Shown here one piece after another: positions 15,985 through 24,999 of a DNA stretch of 64,000 nt (position 1 is its first letter; every line of letters starts with the position of its first letter). The position numbers and the translations under genes are program-made. The stretch is from Cohnella sp. AR92 (GTDB lineage: Bacteria; Bacillota; Bacilli; Paenibacillales; Paenibacillaceae): NCBI RefSeq assembly GCF_003990975.1, contig NZ_RZJR01000006.1, positions 310,001 through 374,000 on the forward strand, written 5' to 3'. A model generated the notes under the pieces. That model saw only the letters and a program-made list of their open reading frames with translations. It was not told where the DNA came from and ran no database searches.

Positions 15985-17958
15985 TCAGGACAGATAGCGG
16001 CTCGTACCGAAGCCGATTAAGTATTGCTCTCGCGCCCGATTCCGCATCTCGTCGTCGAAGCCGTCAAGCTCATCCAGGAGCGCCAGCGGGTCTTGCCGCT
16101 CGCGCTCCGCGCCGGCGTATAGCAGCCATTGCGCGAGATCGTCCGAAGCCCGGGTGCGATCGAACCGGTGGTGATAATACAAAGAAGCGCGTTCCAGATA
16201 GAGCTGGGAGGTGAACGGGCTCAGCTCGATCGCCCGGTTGATCGCCTTGATCGCTTCGTCATAGCGGTGGAGGTTCGAATAGATCGTGGCCAGATTCTGC
16301 TGGCCTTGCTCGTCGTCCGGCACCAGCTTCGCATAATGCTGGGCGTCGAGAAGCGCCGCCTCGTACTCTCCTATCTCCCAATGAAGGTAACTCTTCATCC
16401 AGATCAGCCTGGCGTTATCGGGTACAAGAGCCAATCCGGCGCGGCAATCTTCGATGGCTGCGCCGTACCGCTTCGCCTTCATGCGCACGACGGCGCGGCG
16501 CTCGTACAGGTGCGGATTGCCCTCCTCTTGCGAGATGGCCAGACTGTATTCCGTTTCCGCGAATTCGAAGTTCTTCATCCCCGCATACAATTCGCCAAGC
16601 GCGAAGGCGGTCTTGCTCTCCCCTCGCAGGGAAGGGTCGATCGCCAAGGCTTCCTGGATGTCCAGCATGGCCGCTTCATAATGATTCGCCATATAGTGGG
16701 CAAAGCTGCGGCGCATGAAAAAATCGGCGGTGCGTTCGAGCTCGATCGCCTGCGTATAAGCGGCGACGGCTTCCTCGTATCGCTCCATGTCGATGAACAG
16801 CTCCGCTCTCTGCTTCCAGTTCAGCGGGTCTTCCGGCTCCGCCTCCGTCAAGTCGCCGCTAGCCTCGCGGGCATCCGACAACCTTCCGGCGTCGCGGTAT
16901 ACGTCGACGAGCCAATAGCGCACGACCGTCTGACCCGGGTTCATTCGCAGCGTTTCCGTCAGCTCGGCTATCGCCTCTTCCCAACGTCCGAGCTTCCGGT
17001 ACGTCAGAACAAGCTCCATTCGGGACGAGAAGCTGTCGGGCGACTCTTCTAGGAGCTGCCGGAATTGACGGATCGCCTCTTCGTCGCGGCCCAGCTGTCG
17101 GTACAGCACCCCCTGCCTCAGATGGAGGAGCTCTTCTCCCGGATACTCCCGCAGCCCTTGCTCGATCGCCTCCAGCGCTTCCGCCAATTGCCCCGCTCGC
17201 TCCAATAGCTGCGATTCCCTGATCCGGAAGCCGTACTCCGAATCGATGATCGACATCACGGTGCGAATCGCGGTATCCGAATCGCGGGTTCGCTCCCTTA
17301 AGTAAGACTCTCCGCGATCCTTGCTCATGTGCAGCTGGCTCTGCAGCCTCGCGGCTTTGCGGAGCGCCGCCAGCGCTTCGGCTTCGCGCCCGGAAGCTTC
17401 CAGCGCTTCCGACAATCGGGACAGATAGAGAGGGATCGCCCCGTTCTCCTGCCTAACGACCTGCTCGAGCTGCTCGGCCGCTTGCTCGTTCCTTTCCAAC
17501 CTCATGTAGATGCAGGCGAGCTCGTAGCCGGTCGACGCCCGGGAGTCCTCTCCGCAGCGATCCAGCGCCGCCTTCATGTTCTCCGCCGCCTTCTCGTACT
17601 CTCTCAGAAGGTTGTAAGAGATCGCCCTAGTAAACCAATAAACGGAACCATCCGGCTCCAGGCGAATCGCTTCGTCCAGATCCTGAATGGCTTCCCTCTC
17701 TCTGCCGATGTCGTTATAGACCAGCGCTCTCTGCAGCAGCGCATCCGCTCCGCCCGACTCGGCGATCAGCTCGTTGAACACGAGAACGGCTTCGGCCGAT
17801 CGATCCCGTTCATGCAGAAGCGTTCCGTAATCCAATCGATCCCGTCTCGTCATTCGCCGCCTTCCGATCCGACCGTACCAGAACAGCGATTGTTCAAGCT
17901 TTCCCTGATTCTTTCTTCTGACCGCCATCCATCGGGCCCATGCCGCACCTATCCTCAT
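15985..17958 (-). CDS. Large tetratricopeptide-repeat protein
   Basis: 657 aa, almost entirely TPR helices: about fifteen units of roughly 34 residues with the usual W/L-G-Y-A-P pattern (for example [32 protein letters not shown]). No signal peptide or catalytic domain is visible. The first 20 residues are basic ([10 protein letters not shown]). It is probably a cytoplasmic scaffold for protein-protein contacts with no assignable pathway. Start ATG 17958 follows a GGGGGGAA site. A strong hairpin separates it from the upstream 18007-18531 gene. Confidence 0.85.
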   Translation of the reverse strand: MRIGAAWARWMAVRRKNQGKLEQSLFWYGRIGRRRMTRRDRLDYGTLLHERDRSAEAVLVFNELIAESGGADALLQRALVYNDIGREREAIQDLDEAIRLEPDGSVYWFTRAISYNLLREYEKAAENMKAALDRCGEDSRASTGYELACIYMRLERNEQAAEQLEQVVRQENGAIPLYLSRLSEALEASGREAEALAALRKAARLQSQLHMSKDRGESYLRERTRDSDTAIRTVMSIIDSEYGFRIRESQLLERAGQLAEALEAIEQGLREYPGEELLHLRQGVLYRQLGRDEEAIRQFRQLLEESPDSFSSRMELVLTYRKLGRWEEAIAELTETLRMNPGQTVVRYWLVDVYRDAGRLSDAREASGDLTEAEPEDPLNWKQRAELFIDMERYEEAVAAYTQAIELERTADFFMRRSFAHYMANHYEAAMLDIQEALAIDPSLRGESKTAFALGELYAGMKNFEFAETEYSLAISQEEGNPHLYERRAVVRMKAKRYGAAIEDCRAGLALVPDNARLIWMKSYLHWEIGEYEAALLDAQHYAKLVPDDEQGQQNLATIYSNLHRYDEAIKAINRAIELSPFTSQLYLERASLYYHHRFDRTRASDDLAQWLLYAGAERERQDPLALLDELDGFDDEMRNRAREQYLIGFGTSRYLS

Positions 17959-17977
17959 TCGTTCCCCCCTAGCGCGA

Positions 17978-18005
17978 GAAGCTGCCGGCTTCGGCCGGCA
18001 GCTTC
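17978..18005 (-). terminator. Intercistronic hairpin, U-tract absent
   Basis: Perfect 12-bp stem GAAGCTGCCGGC/GCCGGCAGCTTC closed by four bases, directly after the stop of the 18007-18531 gene. There is no U run on either strand, so it may stabilise the upstream message or terminate weakly. Confidence 0.5.
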
Positions 18006-18006
18006 C

Positions 18007-18531
18007 TTATTGCGAATATCCATCCGTTGTCGGCACGTCTTCCTCAAGGGCGAATTCATAATCGTCAATATCATAGAGAAGGACCGGAATGCTATTCTGC
18101 ACCGCTTTGTCTTGGAACTCGATCTGATCGGTCAGAATCGGGCATTGAAGGCGCAGCGAGGTCAAGATGAGCTCCGTCTCGATCGGATCGAACACTTCGC
18201 CGTACTGCATGTTCTCGACCGCGTTAACGACGATAAACGTGACGTGCTCGTTAATAGGGAGAGGAGGACTTTCGCGCCATGGCGCAAGAAGGGCTCTCTC
18301 CAGCTTTTTCTTGTTGAAGGGATCCTCGAAGAATTGAATCATCTCCGCGACTTTCGCCTTGACGTGGCGATCGTCCTCCGGCTCCGGCATGATCGGTTCC
18401 GGGCTATCCTTCATATCGTACAACTCCATGATCGTGGAGTAAGGAATCCTGTATTCGACAGGACGTTTCGGCAGAAGCAGCTGGCCATAGGTGGCGATCA
18501 TAACCGCCTCGATGACAAAACGTCGTTCCAT
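18007..18531 (-). CDS. Protein of unknown function
   Basis: 174 aa from ATG 18531, chosen for the GGGAGGG site. The frame extends further upstream without a ribosome site. The N-terminus MERRFVIEAVMIATYGQLLL is hydrophobic in part, then comes a short acidic Pro-rich patch (SPEPIMPEPEDD) and an alpha/beta C-terminus ending in an acidic stretch (DIDDYEFALEEDVP). There is no signal peptide or recognisable catalytic motif. It looks like a well-folded cytoplasmic protein, but I cannot name the family with confidence. Confidence 0.75.
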   Translation of the reverse strand: MERRFVIEAVMIATYGQLLLPKRPVEYRIPYSTIMELYDMKDSPEPIMPEPEDDRHVKAKVAEMIQFFEDPFNKKKLERALLAPWRESPPLPINEHVTFIVVNAVENMQYGEVFDPIETELILTSLRLQCPILTDQIEFQDKAVQNSIPVLLYDIDDYEFALEEDVPTTDGYSQ

Positions 18532-18684
18532 TGATTTGTTCCCTCCCGCGGACATCTCGCACTTATCCTTGATTGCGTTGACTCTCATTATATCACAAAT
18601 ACAAGGAACGTGATGACGGCCATTTATCCGGAAATGGAAACAAAATATTGGCTGCAGGGAAATGACGAGCGGCGCCCCGAAAAC

Positions 18685-18719
18685 AAAAAACGGTTAATCG
18701 GAACATTCCGTTTAACCGT
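18685..18719 (-). terminator. Terminator after the 18790-19143 gene
   Basis: ACGGTTAA...TTAACCGT with an inner CGGAA/TTCCG stem. The six A on the plus strand give a U-tract on the minus strand. It ends the transcript running from the ferredoxin oxidoreductase genes. Confidence 0.85.
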
Positions 18720-18789
18720 CTCTCGTCGTTTATCCGCCTTATTGTATAAGGCGTTCGCCTAATAGGTGCCTGTTTTATCGTTAGGGATA

Positions 18790-19143
18790 CTAACTGCTGC
18801 CGGCCGGGTACGCAACCATCTGACCGTCCCGCAAGTAGACCCGAAGCGCGGGGTCGTTGCGCAGCTTGACGTTGCCGAGCTTCGCTTCCTGCTCCGTCAG
18901 CAGCGTTACTTTCCAACGTCCCATCTCCAGAACCTGCTCCCATTCGGCCGCATGCCGGTTCTTGAAGTTGATCCCTTCCCCGAACGCCCGGTAACGCCCC
19001 GAATTCATCAAGCCATCGAAGCGCAGCGCATCGTCCGGCTCGTCGTCCCAGAGCCACAGCCCATAATACGGGAGCTGATAGGCGTTCGCCTGCATGCCCG
19101 CCAGCAGCTCCCCGGTCACGGAATGCCTAAGCGCATACGGCAT
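18790..19143 (-). CDS. Protein of unknown function downstream of the 2-oxoacid oxidoreductase
   Basis: 117 aa. The sequence is rich in aromatic residues in the first half (YQLPYYGLWLWDDEPDD) and ends YLRDGQMVAYPAGSS. No known motif. It follows the alpha-beta oxidoreductase gene by 14 nt on the same strand and precedes a strong terminator, so it is probably the last gene of that operon. A role tied to the oxidoreductase is only an inference from position. Confidence 0.7.
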   Translation of the reverse strand: MPYALRHSVTGELLAGMQANAYQLPYYGLWLWDDEPDDALRFDGLMNSGRYRAFGEGINFKNRHAAEWEQVLEMGRWKVTLLTEQEAKLGNVKLRNDPALRVYLRDGQMVAYPAGSS

Positions 19144-19157
19144 CTCCGCTCACCGCC

Positions 19158-21467
19158 TTACAGATAGGGGCTCTCATGCTTCGCCTTCAGCACGGCCCAC
19201 CTGCGCTCGATCTCTCTCTCGAACTCTTGCAGCGTCTCCTGGTTCTCGGGTTTGGACAAGTGCTTCGTCTTGCCCATCATTCGCAGCCAATCGAGGACGG
19301 GGCTCTTCTTGCCCTTCTCTTCCGGGTTATACGTAATATTCGTGATGCCCCGCTCTATCTCGTAAAGCGGGAAGAAGCACGTATTGACCGCCTGCTCGAT
19401 GATCGTGGATCCATCCTTGTCTTCCGACAGCCAGTTCAGCGGGCAGGTGATCAGGATCTTGCCATACACCAATCCCTCGTTCTGCGCGTACCACTGCGCC
19501 TTGGCCGCCTTGCGCACCAGATCGGGGGCATTCGCTTCGCTTCCCGTGAACACGTAAGGAATGTTCGTCGCCGCCATGATCTGCGCCGTGTCCTTATGGT
19601 GGAACACCTTGCCCGCTTGCTTCTTGCCGACATTCGAGGTCGAGGTCCGATGCCCGAGCGGCGTCGAATACGACAGCTGGGCTCCCGTGTTCATATAGCC
19701 TTCGTTATCGTACTCCAGAATGATCATTTTATGATTCCGCAGCGCCGCGCCGATCGCAGGACCCATCCCGATGTCCATCCCGCCGTCGCCGGTGATCATC
19801 ACGAACGTGAAGTCGTCCTTCAGGCCGAGATGGTCGAGCTCTCCTCTGCGCTTGCGCTCGTAGAACATCTCTACGACGCCCGACAGCGTGGCCGCCCCGT
19901 TCTGGAACAGGTTGTGGATGTACGTCGCCTTATGCGCGGAGTACGGGTAGCCGGTCGTGACGACCATCGCGCAGCCGGTATGGAAGAGGGCGATCATGTC
20001 TCCCTCGATCCCCTTGAAGAACAGCTCCAATCCGGAGAAAATGCCGCAGCCCGGACAAGCGCCGTGACCGGGCGCGATGCGCTTCGGTTTCTTGGTCAGG
20101 CTGCGCAGCGGCGGCACGCGAACGTTCAGCTTGCCGGTAGCCTCGTCGGGGGTGACGGTGATGAGGCCGGTCTTCAGCTCCTCGTACCTCATCGGCTCCA
20201 GAACCCGCTTCGGCGCTTTGGCCGGATCGCCCGGCGTGTGGCCGTGATAATCGAACGGCTTCTCGACCTGGCCGGTGCCGGCCGCCTCGATCGCCGCTTC
20301 GAACAGCTTCAGCCCGTCCTCGGCGTAGAAGTCCTTGCCGCCTAGCCCGTAGATGCGGCTGATCACCTTCGTCGTATGCACTTCATAGGTCTGCAGTGCG
20401 GCCTTCACTTCGAGGGACATGTTGCCGCCGTGGCCGCCATAGGAATCGGCCCGGTCCCCGACCGTGACCGCCTTGACCCCGCGAAGGGCATCCGCGATCT
20501 GCTTCGCCGGGAACGGCCGAATGATATTCGGCGAGATCGCCCCCGCCTTCACGCCCTTCTCCCGCAGCTGGTCGACGACGTCCTTGACGATCTCAGCCGA
20601 CGAGTTCAAGAGGAAGACGGCGACCTCGGCGTCGTCCATCCGATACAGCTCGAGAACGGGATAATCGCGTCCGGTCAGCTCGGCGTACTCTTGGCGGATC
20701 CGGTCGTAGACCTCTTCCGCGCGGTACATCGCCATTGATTGCTGATAGCAGTTGTTGATGTAATCCGGTTCGTTCATGTACGGCCCGACCGTTATCGGGT
20801 TGTTCCGGTCCAGCACGTGAGCGAACCCTTCCGGCGGCTTATCGCCGACGAAGGAAAGCACGTCCTCGCGATTGGCGAACGTCATGACGCGCCGCTTCTG
20901 GTGGCTCGTGAAGTAACCGTCCGAAGCGACCAGCACGGGAAGGCGAACCTCGGGATCCTCCGCCAGCTTCAGCGCGATGATGTTCATGTCGTACACCGCC
21001 TGCGGGTCGCGGCATAGCACGATCGGCCAGCCGGTGTTCAAAGCAAAATACAAGTCCGAATGATCGCCGTGGATGTCGAGCGGTCCCGACACGGAGCGGC
21101 ACACCAGATTCATGACCATCGGGAAGCGGGTTCCCGACTGGACGGGCATCTGCTCGAGCATATACAGGTAGCCGTTCGCGCTCGTCGCGTTGAAGACGCG
21201 TCCGCCCGCCGTCGAAGCCCCGTAGCAGACGCCCGCGGAGCCATGCTCGCCGTCCGCCGGGATGAGCACGATATCGTGCTGCCCGTTCGCCTTCATCAAG
21301 TCGAGGAACTGCGCGACTTCGGTCGAAGGCGATATCGGAAAATAGCCCATGATATGGTAGTTGATTTGATGCGCGGCATAGGCGGCCATCTCGTTGCCCG
21401 ATTCGTAAACGATTCGCTGCTCGACCTTCCCCTTGGGGGCCGTCGTCTTGCTTAGATCAATCGCCAT
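19158..21467 (-). CDS. 2-oxoacid:ferredoxin oxidoreductase, fused alpha-beta chain
   Basis: 769 aa from ATG 21467 (GGTGGAG site at 6 nt). Residues about 10-400 are the alpha part (GYFPISPSTEVAQFL, PADGEHGSAG, then domain II ending SYGGHGGNMS). Residues about 470-740 are the TPP-binding beta part: HGACPGCG (cluster/TPP Cys), FVMITGDGGMDIGMG (Mg-TPP) and YDNEGYMNTGAQLS. The pattern fits pyruvate-type enzymes that convert pyruvate and CoA to acetyl-CoA, CO2 and reduced ferredoxin. Substrate specificity is not certain. The partner gamma-delta chain lies 42 nt upstream. Confidence 0.92.
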   Translation of the reverse strand: MAIDLSKTTAPKGKVEQRIVYESGNEMAAYAAHQINYHIMGYFPISPSTEVAQFLDLMKANGQHDIVLIPADGEHGSAGVCYGASTAGGRVFNATSANGYLYMLEQMPVQSGTRFPMVMNLVCRSVSGPLDIHGDHSDLYFALNTGWPIVLCRDPQAVYDMNIIALKLAEDPEVRLPVLVASDGYFTSHQKRRVMTFANREDVLSFVGDKPPEGFAHVLDRNNPITVGPYMNEPDYINNCYQQSMAMYRAEEVYDRIRQEYAELTGRDYPVLELYRMDDAEVAVFLLNSSAEIVKDVVDQLREKGVKAGAISPNIIRPFPAKQIADALRGVKAVTVGDRADSYGGHGGNMSLEVKAALQTYEVHTTKVISRIYGLGGKDFYAEDGLKLFEAAIEAAGTGQVEKPFDYHGHTPGDPAKAPKRVLEPMRYEELKTGLITVTPDEATGKLNVRVPPLRSLTKKPKRIAPGHGACPGCGIFSGLELFFKGIEGDMIALFHTGCAMVVTTGYPYSAHKATYIHNLFQNGAATLSGVVEMFYERKRRGELDHLGLKDDFTFVMITGDGGMDIGMGPAIGAALRNHKMIILEYDNEGYMNTGAQLSYSTPLGHRTSTSNVGKKQAGKVFHHKDTAQIMAATNIPYVFTGSEANAPDLVRKAAKAQWYAQNEGLVYGKILITCPLNWLSEDKDGSTIIEQAVNTCFFPLYEIERGITNITYNPEEKGKKSPVLDWLRMMGKTKHLSKPENQETLQEFEREIERRWAVLKAKHESPYL

Positions 21468-21509
21468 CTTAAGCTCCACCCTTCTTAACCGTCTGAGACT
21501 TGCGGTTGC

Positions 21510-22517
21510 TTAGGAGATCGCCAGATTGAATCGATGGGGAACGCGGGTGCCGTCGGCGTAGCCTTCTTCCTCAAGTTCGCCCGTCAGCGCCGCGGTCGGG
21601 CAAGCCTGAACGCACTTCAGGCAGCCCTTGCAATATTGGTAGTCGATGCCTTGGAGGAACATCTGCGGACGCCCTTTCTTGTCGGGCTGCTCCTCCCAGA
21701 CGAAGCAGTAATCCGGGCACACATTGTCGCAGGCCGCGCAATGAATGCACTTGTCGTCGGCGAAGTGCGGCAGCCGTCCCGCCCTGGAGATGCTGAGATC
21801 CTTCAGAATGCTGTTGCCGGGGTTGGTGATAAGCCCGCCGATCGGCTGCGTCTCGTAGCCGAGAACCGGGGTATCCATGCGGACGAAGCCCGGCATCTCT
21901 TCGCCTTCGGGCAGCGCGAACGTCTGGAAGCTGACCTCGTCGTAGCCTCGTTGGAACGTATTCAACGCGGGCTGAACCGCCCCCGGATACTTCTTCTCCA
22001 GCGACTTGCGGACGACGCCTTTCATGAACTCCGGGTCAAGGAAGCCGCACAGGCGGAATAAACCGCCCAGCATCGCCATGTTGACGCGGTTGTTCTCTTC
22101 GAGCGCGATTCCGGTCGCATCGACGACCGCGATCGTTCCGCTCTTCAGCTTCAGCTTTTCTTTGAGCTCTTCGGGAGTTTTTCTGGAGTTCACCAGGACG
22201 ATGCTGTCCTCGTACATGCCGGAGATGACGTTGACGGTGCGGGATAAATTCTCGTGGAAAATGCCGATGACGTGGGGTCGTTCGACCGGTGAGGTGTCGC
22301 GGATCCGGGTGTCCAGGTCGCAGAAGCGGATGTGCGCCTTGACCGGCGAGCCCTTCTTCTCGGAGCCGTACGAGCTGAAGCTGACGCCGTTGAGCTCCGC
22401 TCCCATGACGCCGGCTTCCGCCAGCATCTTGCCCGCCAGGTTCGCTCCGAGCCCTCCGATCGATTCCAAGCGAATCTCAAAAAAACCGAGTTCATTCCAT
22501 CTAGGCAGCAGTGACAT
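21510..22517 (-). CDS. 2-oxoacid:ferredoxin oxidoreductase, fused gamma-delta chain
   Basis: 335 aa from ATG 22517. The gamma domain (about 10-190, RLESIGGLGANLAGKML) is followed by a delta ferredoxin domain with two [4Fe-4S] motifs, CIHCAACDNVCPDYC and CKGCLKCVQACP. It passes electrons from the TPP site of the alpha-beta chain to ferredoxin. The start is not settled: an in-frame ATG at 22541 is the alternative. The enzyme is thus made of two fused polypeptides. It is first in an operon with the alpha-beta gene and the small unknown gene. Confidence 0.92.
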   Translation of the reverse strand: MSLLPRWNELGFFEIRLESIGGLGANLAGKMLAEAGVMGAELNGVSFSSYGSEKKGSPVKAHIRFCDLDTRIRDTSPVERPHVIGIFHENLSRTVNVISGMYEDSIVLVNSRKTPEELKEKLKLKSGTIAVVDATGIALEENNRVNMAMLGGLFRLCGFLDPEFMKGVVRKSLEKKYPGAVQPALNTFQRGYDEVSFQTFALPEGEEMPGFVRMDTPVLGYETQPIGGLITNPGNSILKDLSISRAGRLPHFADDKCIHCAACDNVCPDYCFVWEEQPDKKGRPQMFLQGIDYQYCKGCLKCVQACPTAALTGELEEEGYADGTRVPHRFNLAIS

Positions 22518-22646
22518 AAGCCTCAGATTCCCCCTTCGCATTGTCGTAGCCGAAACGAAAGAAGTGAATGATACGCTTGCTGATGCGGTTATTAAGTACC
22601 TTTTCGCCATCCTTCCGGGCAATTCCTTCTGACTTTGACGGAAAAT

Positions 22647-22660
22647 GGAAAACGCTTACG
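22647..22660 (-). promoter_or_regulatory. Possible catabolite-responsive (cre) site upstream of the oxidoreductase operon
   Basis: GGAAAACGCTTACG differs from the CcpA box TGNAANCGNWNNCW only at the two outer positions. It lies about 130 nt upstream of the gamma-delta start. Position relative to the promoter is unknown. Confidence 0.35.
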
Positions 22661-22672
22661 AGGAAAATAGGG

Positions 22673-22731
22673 AAAAAGGAGCAGCACGGGCCGGATCGCG
22701 AGTTATCGTTCGCTTCCTGCTCATCTGCTCC
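22673..22731 (-). terminator. Possible terminator after the SDR gene
   Basis: GGAGCAG/CTGCTCC stem enclosing about 40 nt with its own weak pairing. Five A on the plus strand form a U-tract on the minus strand. Long loop, so moderate support. Confidence 0.4.
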
Positions 22732-22799
22732 TATTCTATGTCGCAACTATCCGGCGATTGCATAGGTTGTGCCAATGCTTCGATCCTGTCGGCAAGCAA

Positions 22800-23552
22800 C
22801 TACTCGACGTAGATCATTTTGCGCGTCATGCCGCCGTCAATCGTCAGGTTGATGCCTGTCACAAAGTCGTTCTCGGGATCGGTCAGATAGAAGCAGGCGC
22901 GCGCGATATCCATCGTCGTCCCGACGCGTCCCGCCGGATGCTGGCCGTGATCCTCCGGGCGAAGCTCGCCGAACTTCCCATTGTCGATCCAGCCCGGACT
23001 GATGGCGTTTACCCGGATCCGGTCCGGTCCGAGCGACAACGCCAGCGCATGGGTGATGGATAGGATTCCGCCTTTGGACGCGGCGTACGCCTCCGAGTTC
23101 GGTTCGGATTGAACCGCTCTCGTGGAAGCGATGTTCACGATCGCGCCGCCGTCCCCCTGCCGCTTCATGAGCTTCGCCGCTTCCCGCGAGCAGAGAAACG
23201 TTCCTCGAAGGTTAACGTTCAGCACCGAATCCCATTCCTCGACCGTCAGCTCCAGCGGCGACTTCCAGATGCCGAAGCCCGCGTTGTTGATCAGAATGTC
23301 GACGCGGCCGAACGTTCGCTCTGCCGCTTCCACGATCGTCTCGGCTGATTCCGCCTTGGCCAGGTCCGCTCCGTAGAACGCCGCCTTCCCTTCTCCGCGG
23401 TTCAGCTCGAACGCGAGCTTCTCGCCTTCTTCGCTCGGCTGATCGGTCAGAAGCACGGCGGCACCTCGCTCGGAATAAGCGCGAGCCAAGTCCCTGCCGA
23501 TGCCTCCGGCCGCTCCGGTCAGAATGACCGTCTTCCCCTGGAACATCGTCAT
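22800..23552 (-). CDS. Short-chain dehydrogenase/reductase (SDR)
   Basis: 250 aa classical SDR. Cofactor motif TGAAGGIG (about 11-18), Asp in LLTDQ suggesting NAD preference, NNAG (about 87), the catalytic Ser in NIASTRA, and YAASKG (Y-x3-K). C-terminal GINLTIDGGMTRKM is typical. The alcohol or sugar substrate is unknown. The ATG overlaps the TGA of the MOSC gene (ATGA), so the two are translationally coupled. Confidence 0.9.
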   Translation of the reverse strand: MTMFQGKTVILTGAAGGIGRDLARAYSERGAAVLLTDQPSEEGEKLAFELNRGEGKAAFYGADLAKAESAETIVEAAERTFGRVDILINNAGFGIWKSPLELTVEEWDSVLNVNLRGTFLCSREAAKLMKRQGDGGAIVNIASTRAVQSEPNSEAYAASKGGILSITHALALSLGPDRIRVNAISPGWIDNGKFGELRPEDHGQHPAGRVGTTMDIARACFYLTDPENDFVTGINLTIDGGMTRKMIYVE

Positions 23553-24229
23553 CCCTCTTCTCCTTCGAGTCGATTCAGCCTCTTCGCGAACGTATTCTTC
23601 CAGCTGTCCGCAAGCGCGTCCAACGAGAGCATTTTCCTCAAGCCATCTTTATCCGTTCGATCCCCATGCATGACCCGGTTCGCTTCCGTGACGGTAATTC
23701 GCGCAGGATGCCGTTCGAGAAGTCGTACATCGCCCGTGCCGACAAGCCCGGGCTCCAGGACGCGGAAGTAGAAGCCGGTCGCTCCCTTCTCCGTTACAAG
23801 AACGGGAAGCTCGTCCAAGCTCCACTTCATCGCGAGCTTCCAGCAAGGCTGTCTCGGCTGGCTCACCTGCACGACCGCATCCCCGATCCGATAAGTGTCT
23901 CCGATATGGACCTCGTTCTCGGAGAGCCCCTCAACCGTAAAATTCTCACCGAAGGCGCCGATCGGAAGCGAACGGCCGAGAACCCGCTCCCAATGCGGAT
24001 AATGGTCGCGGCTGTAGACGCAGACGGCCTTATCCGGTCCGCCGTGGTTGACCAAGTCCGCCTGCTCGTCCCCCTCGATCCCCGTCAAGCCTAATCGAAC
24101 CGGCTGAGCCACGGGTTCCTTATAGATGCCCGAGAGAGCCGCCTTGCCTTTGAACGTTCCCTCCAGAACCTTGCCGATATTGATCGATACGAGCCGATCT
24201 TCCCGCTTGATCGCTTGCTTATCACTCAT
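23549..24229 (-). CDS. MOSC-domain protein, YiiM type
   Basis: 226 aa. The MOSC core contains GDEQADLVNHGGPDKAV, YPHWERVLGR, GAFGENFTVEGL, and the conserved Cys in QPRQPCWKLA. A 3-alpha domain follows. MOSC proteins of the YiiM group carry molybdenum cofactor and reduce N-hydroxylated bases and similar compounds (6-hydroxylaminopurine detoxification in E. coli). Start ATG 24229 behind GGAAAGGGG. It is coupled to the SDR gene, which could supply a reductase activity, but this is inference. Confidence 0.88.
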   Translation of the reverse strand: MSDKQAIKREDRLVSINIGKVLEGTFKGKAALSGIYKEPVAQPVRLGLTGIEGDEQADLVNHGGPDKAVCVYSRDHYPHWERVLGRSLPIGAFGENFTVEGLSENEVHIGDTYRIGDAVVQVSQPRQPCWKLAMKWSLDELPVLVTEKGATGFYFRVLEPGLVGTGDVRLLERHPARITVTEANRVMHGDRTDKDGLRKMLSLDALADSWKNTFAKRLNRLEGEEG

Positions 24230-24335
24230 GATCGTTCCCCTTTCCGCATGCGTCCCATGAACTGCCGGGAATGGCCTCCAGACTAAGGCGCCATCCTAAG
24301 GAATGCTCTTCATCTTTGCGACAGGAGGCTGCCCA

Positions 24336-24455
24336 ATGTCCACATCCAAGCAAAGGCGGGAGAACGCCTGGAAGGTCCGCAAGCAATCTCAGCATCCTCA
24401 CCGCAAAATTACGTCGTTGCACGATCTGGCCACGAGCAGCCCCAAGCACTTATAA
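24336..24455 (+). CDS. Very small basic protein, 39 aa
   Basis: ATG 24336 stands 7 nt after a strong AGGAGG and opens a 39-codon frame ending TAA at 24453-24455. The product is basic and His/Gln/Ser rich (start MSTSKQRREN, then KVRKQSQHPHRKITSLHD). A long hairpin follows. No family is recognised. Size and composition would fit a spore-associated or nucleic-acid-binding peptide, but that is a guess. It runs opposite to both neighbours. Confidence 0.6.
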   Translation: MSTSKQRRENAWKVRKQSQHPHRKITSLHDLATSSPKHL

Positions 24456-24465
24456 GGAGCGTTTG

Positions 24466-24498
24466 CGAAGGAGACCGGGTTGCCCCGGTCTCTCTTCG
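24466..24498. terminator. Hairpin between the 39-aa gene and the GNAT gene
   Basis: CGAAG-GAGACCGGG...CCCGGTCTC-CTTCG, loop TTGC. It abuts the GNAT stop codon. There is no long U-tract, so it probably works as a bidirectional terminator or block between converging transcripts. Confidence 0.6.
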
Positions 24499-24999
24499 TT
24501 AACCATTTAACCGCTTGACCATGTCGTGCCAGTCGACTCCGCCATGCTCGCTATGGACAATTCCGGTCGCTTCGAAGCCGCCGGATTCGTACCACGGAAC
24601 GAGCTCTCGCTGGCTCATCAGCATCACGGCGGACAGTCCGTTACCCTTCGCAGCCGAGACGATGTTCTGAAGCAGCCGTCTCCCCAGCCCCTTAGCCCGG
24701 TATTCCGGATGAACCGCAACCGACAGGATGCACAGCTTGCTCCCGTCGATGCGGCCGCCGTGGCGCTGCTTGATGCCGATGTCGGTGCAATCCGCCGCGT
24801 CGGTTCGGACTCCGCAGACAAGCCCGATCAACCCCTCTCCTTGCCAAGCCGACAGAAAATAATCGGGGAACGCGGATTGGCGGTAACGGAACGCTTCCAG
24901 CGAAGCCGCTTGATCGGCCGGGTAGCAGCGAGTCTCCAGTTCGTAAGCCTGCCGCACTTCGTCTTCGGATAACGGCTTGATGATGATCTCGATGCTCAA
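24499..24999 (-). CDS. GNAT-family N-acetyltransferase
   Basis: 166 aa. The acetyl-CoA binding motif A is visible as LSVAVHPEYRAKGLGRRLLQ (R/Q-x2-G-x-G/A). The N-terminus resembles arylalkylamine N-acetyltransferases (YELETRCYPADQAASLEAF), so an amine substrate is possible. The start overlaps the stop of the ABC ATPase gene (ATGA), which implies coupled expression. The substrate is unknown. Confidence 0.88.
   Translation of the reverse strand: MSIEIIIKPLSEDEVRQAYELETRCYPADQAASLEAFRYRQSAFPDYFLSAWQGEGLIGLVCGVRTDAADCTDIGIKQRHGGRIDGSKLCILSVAVHPEYRAKGLGRRLLQNIVSAAKGNGLSAVMLMSQRELVPWYESGGFEATGIVHSEHGGVDWHDMVKRLNG

Noticed and set aside
17329..18534. 401-codon open frame on the plus strand
   Set aside because: Antisense to the TPR gene and its neighbour; shadow composition.
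19176..20345. 389-codon open frame on the plus strand
   Set aside because: Antisense to the alpha-beta oxidoreductase gene, which carries all expected motifs.
22501..22746. 81-codon open frame on the minus strand before the oxidoreductase operon
   Set aside because: It covers the promoter and terminator region and shares the start area of the gamma-delta gene in another frame; no ribosome site.
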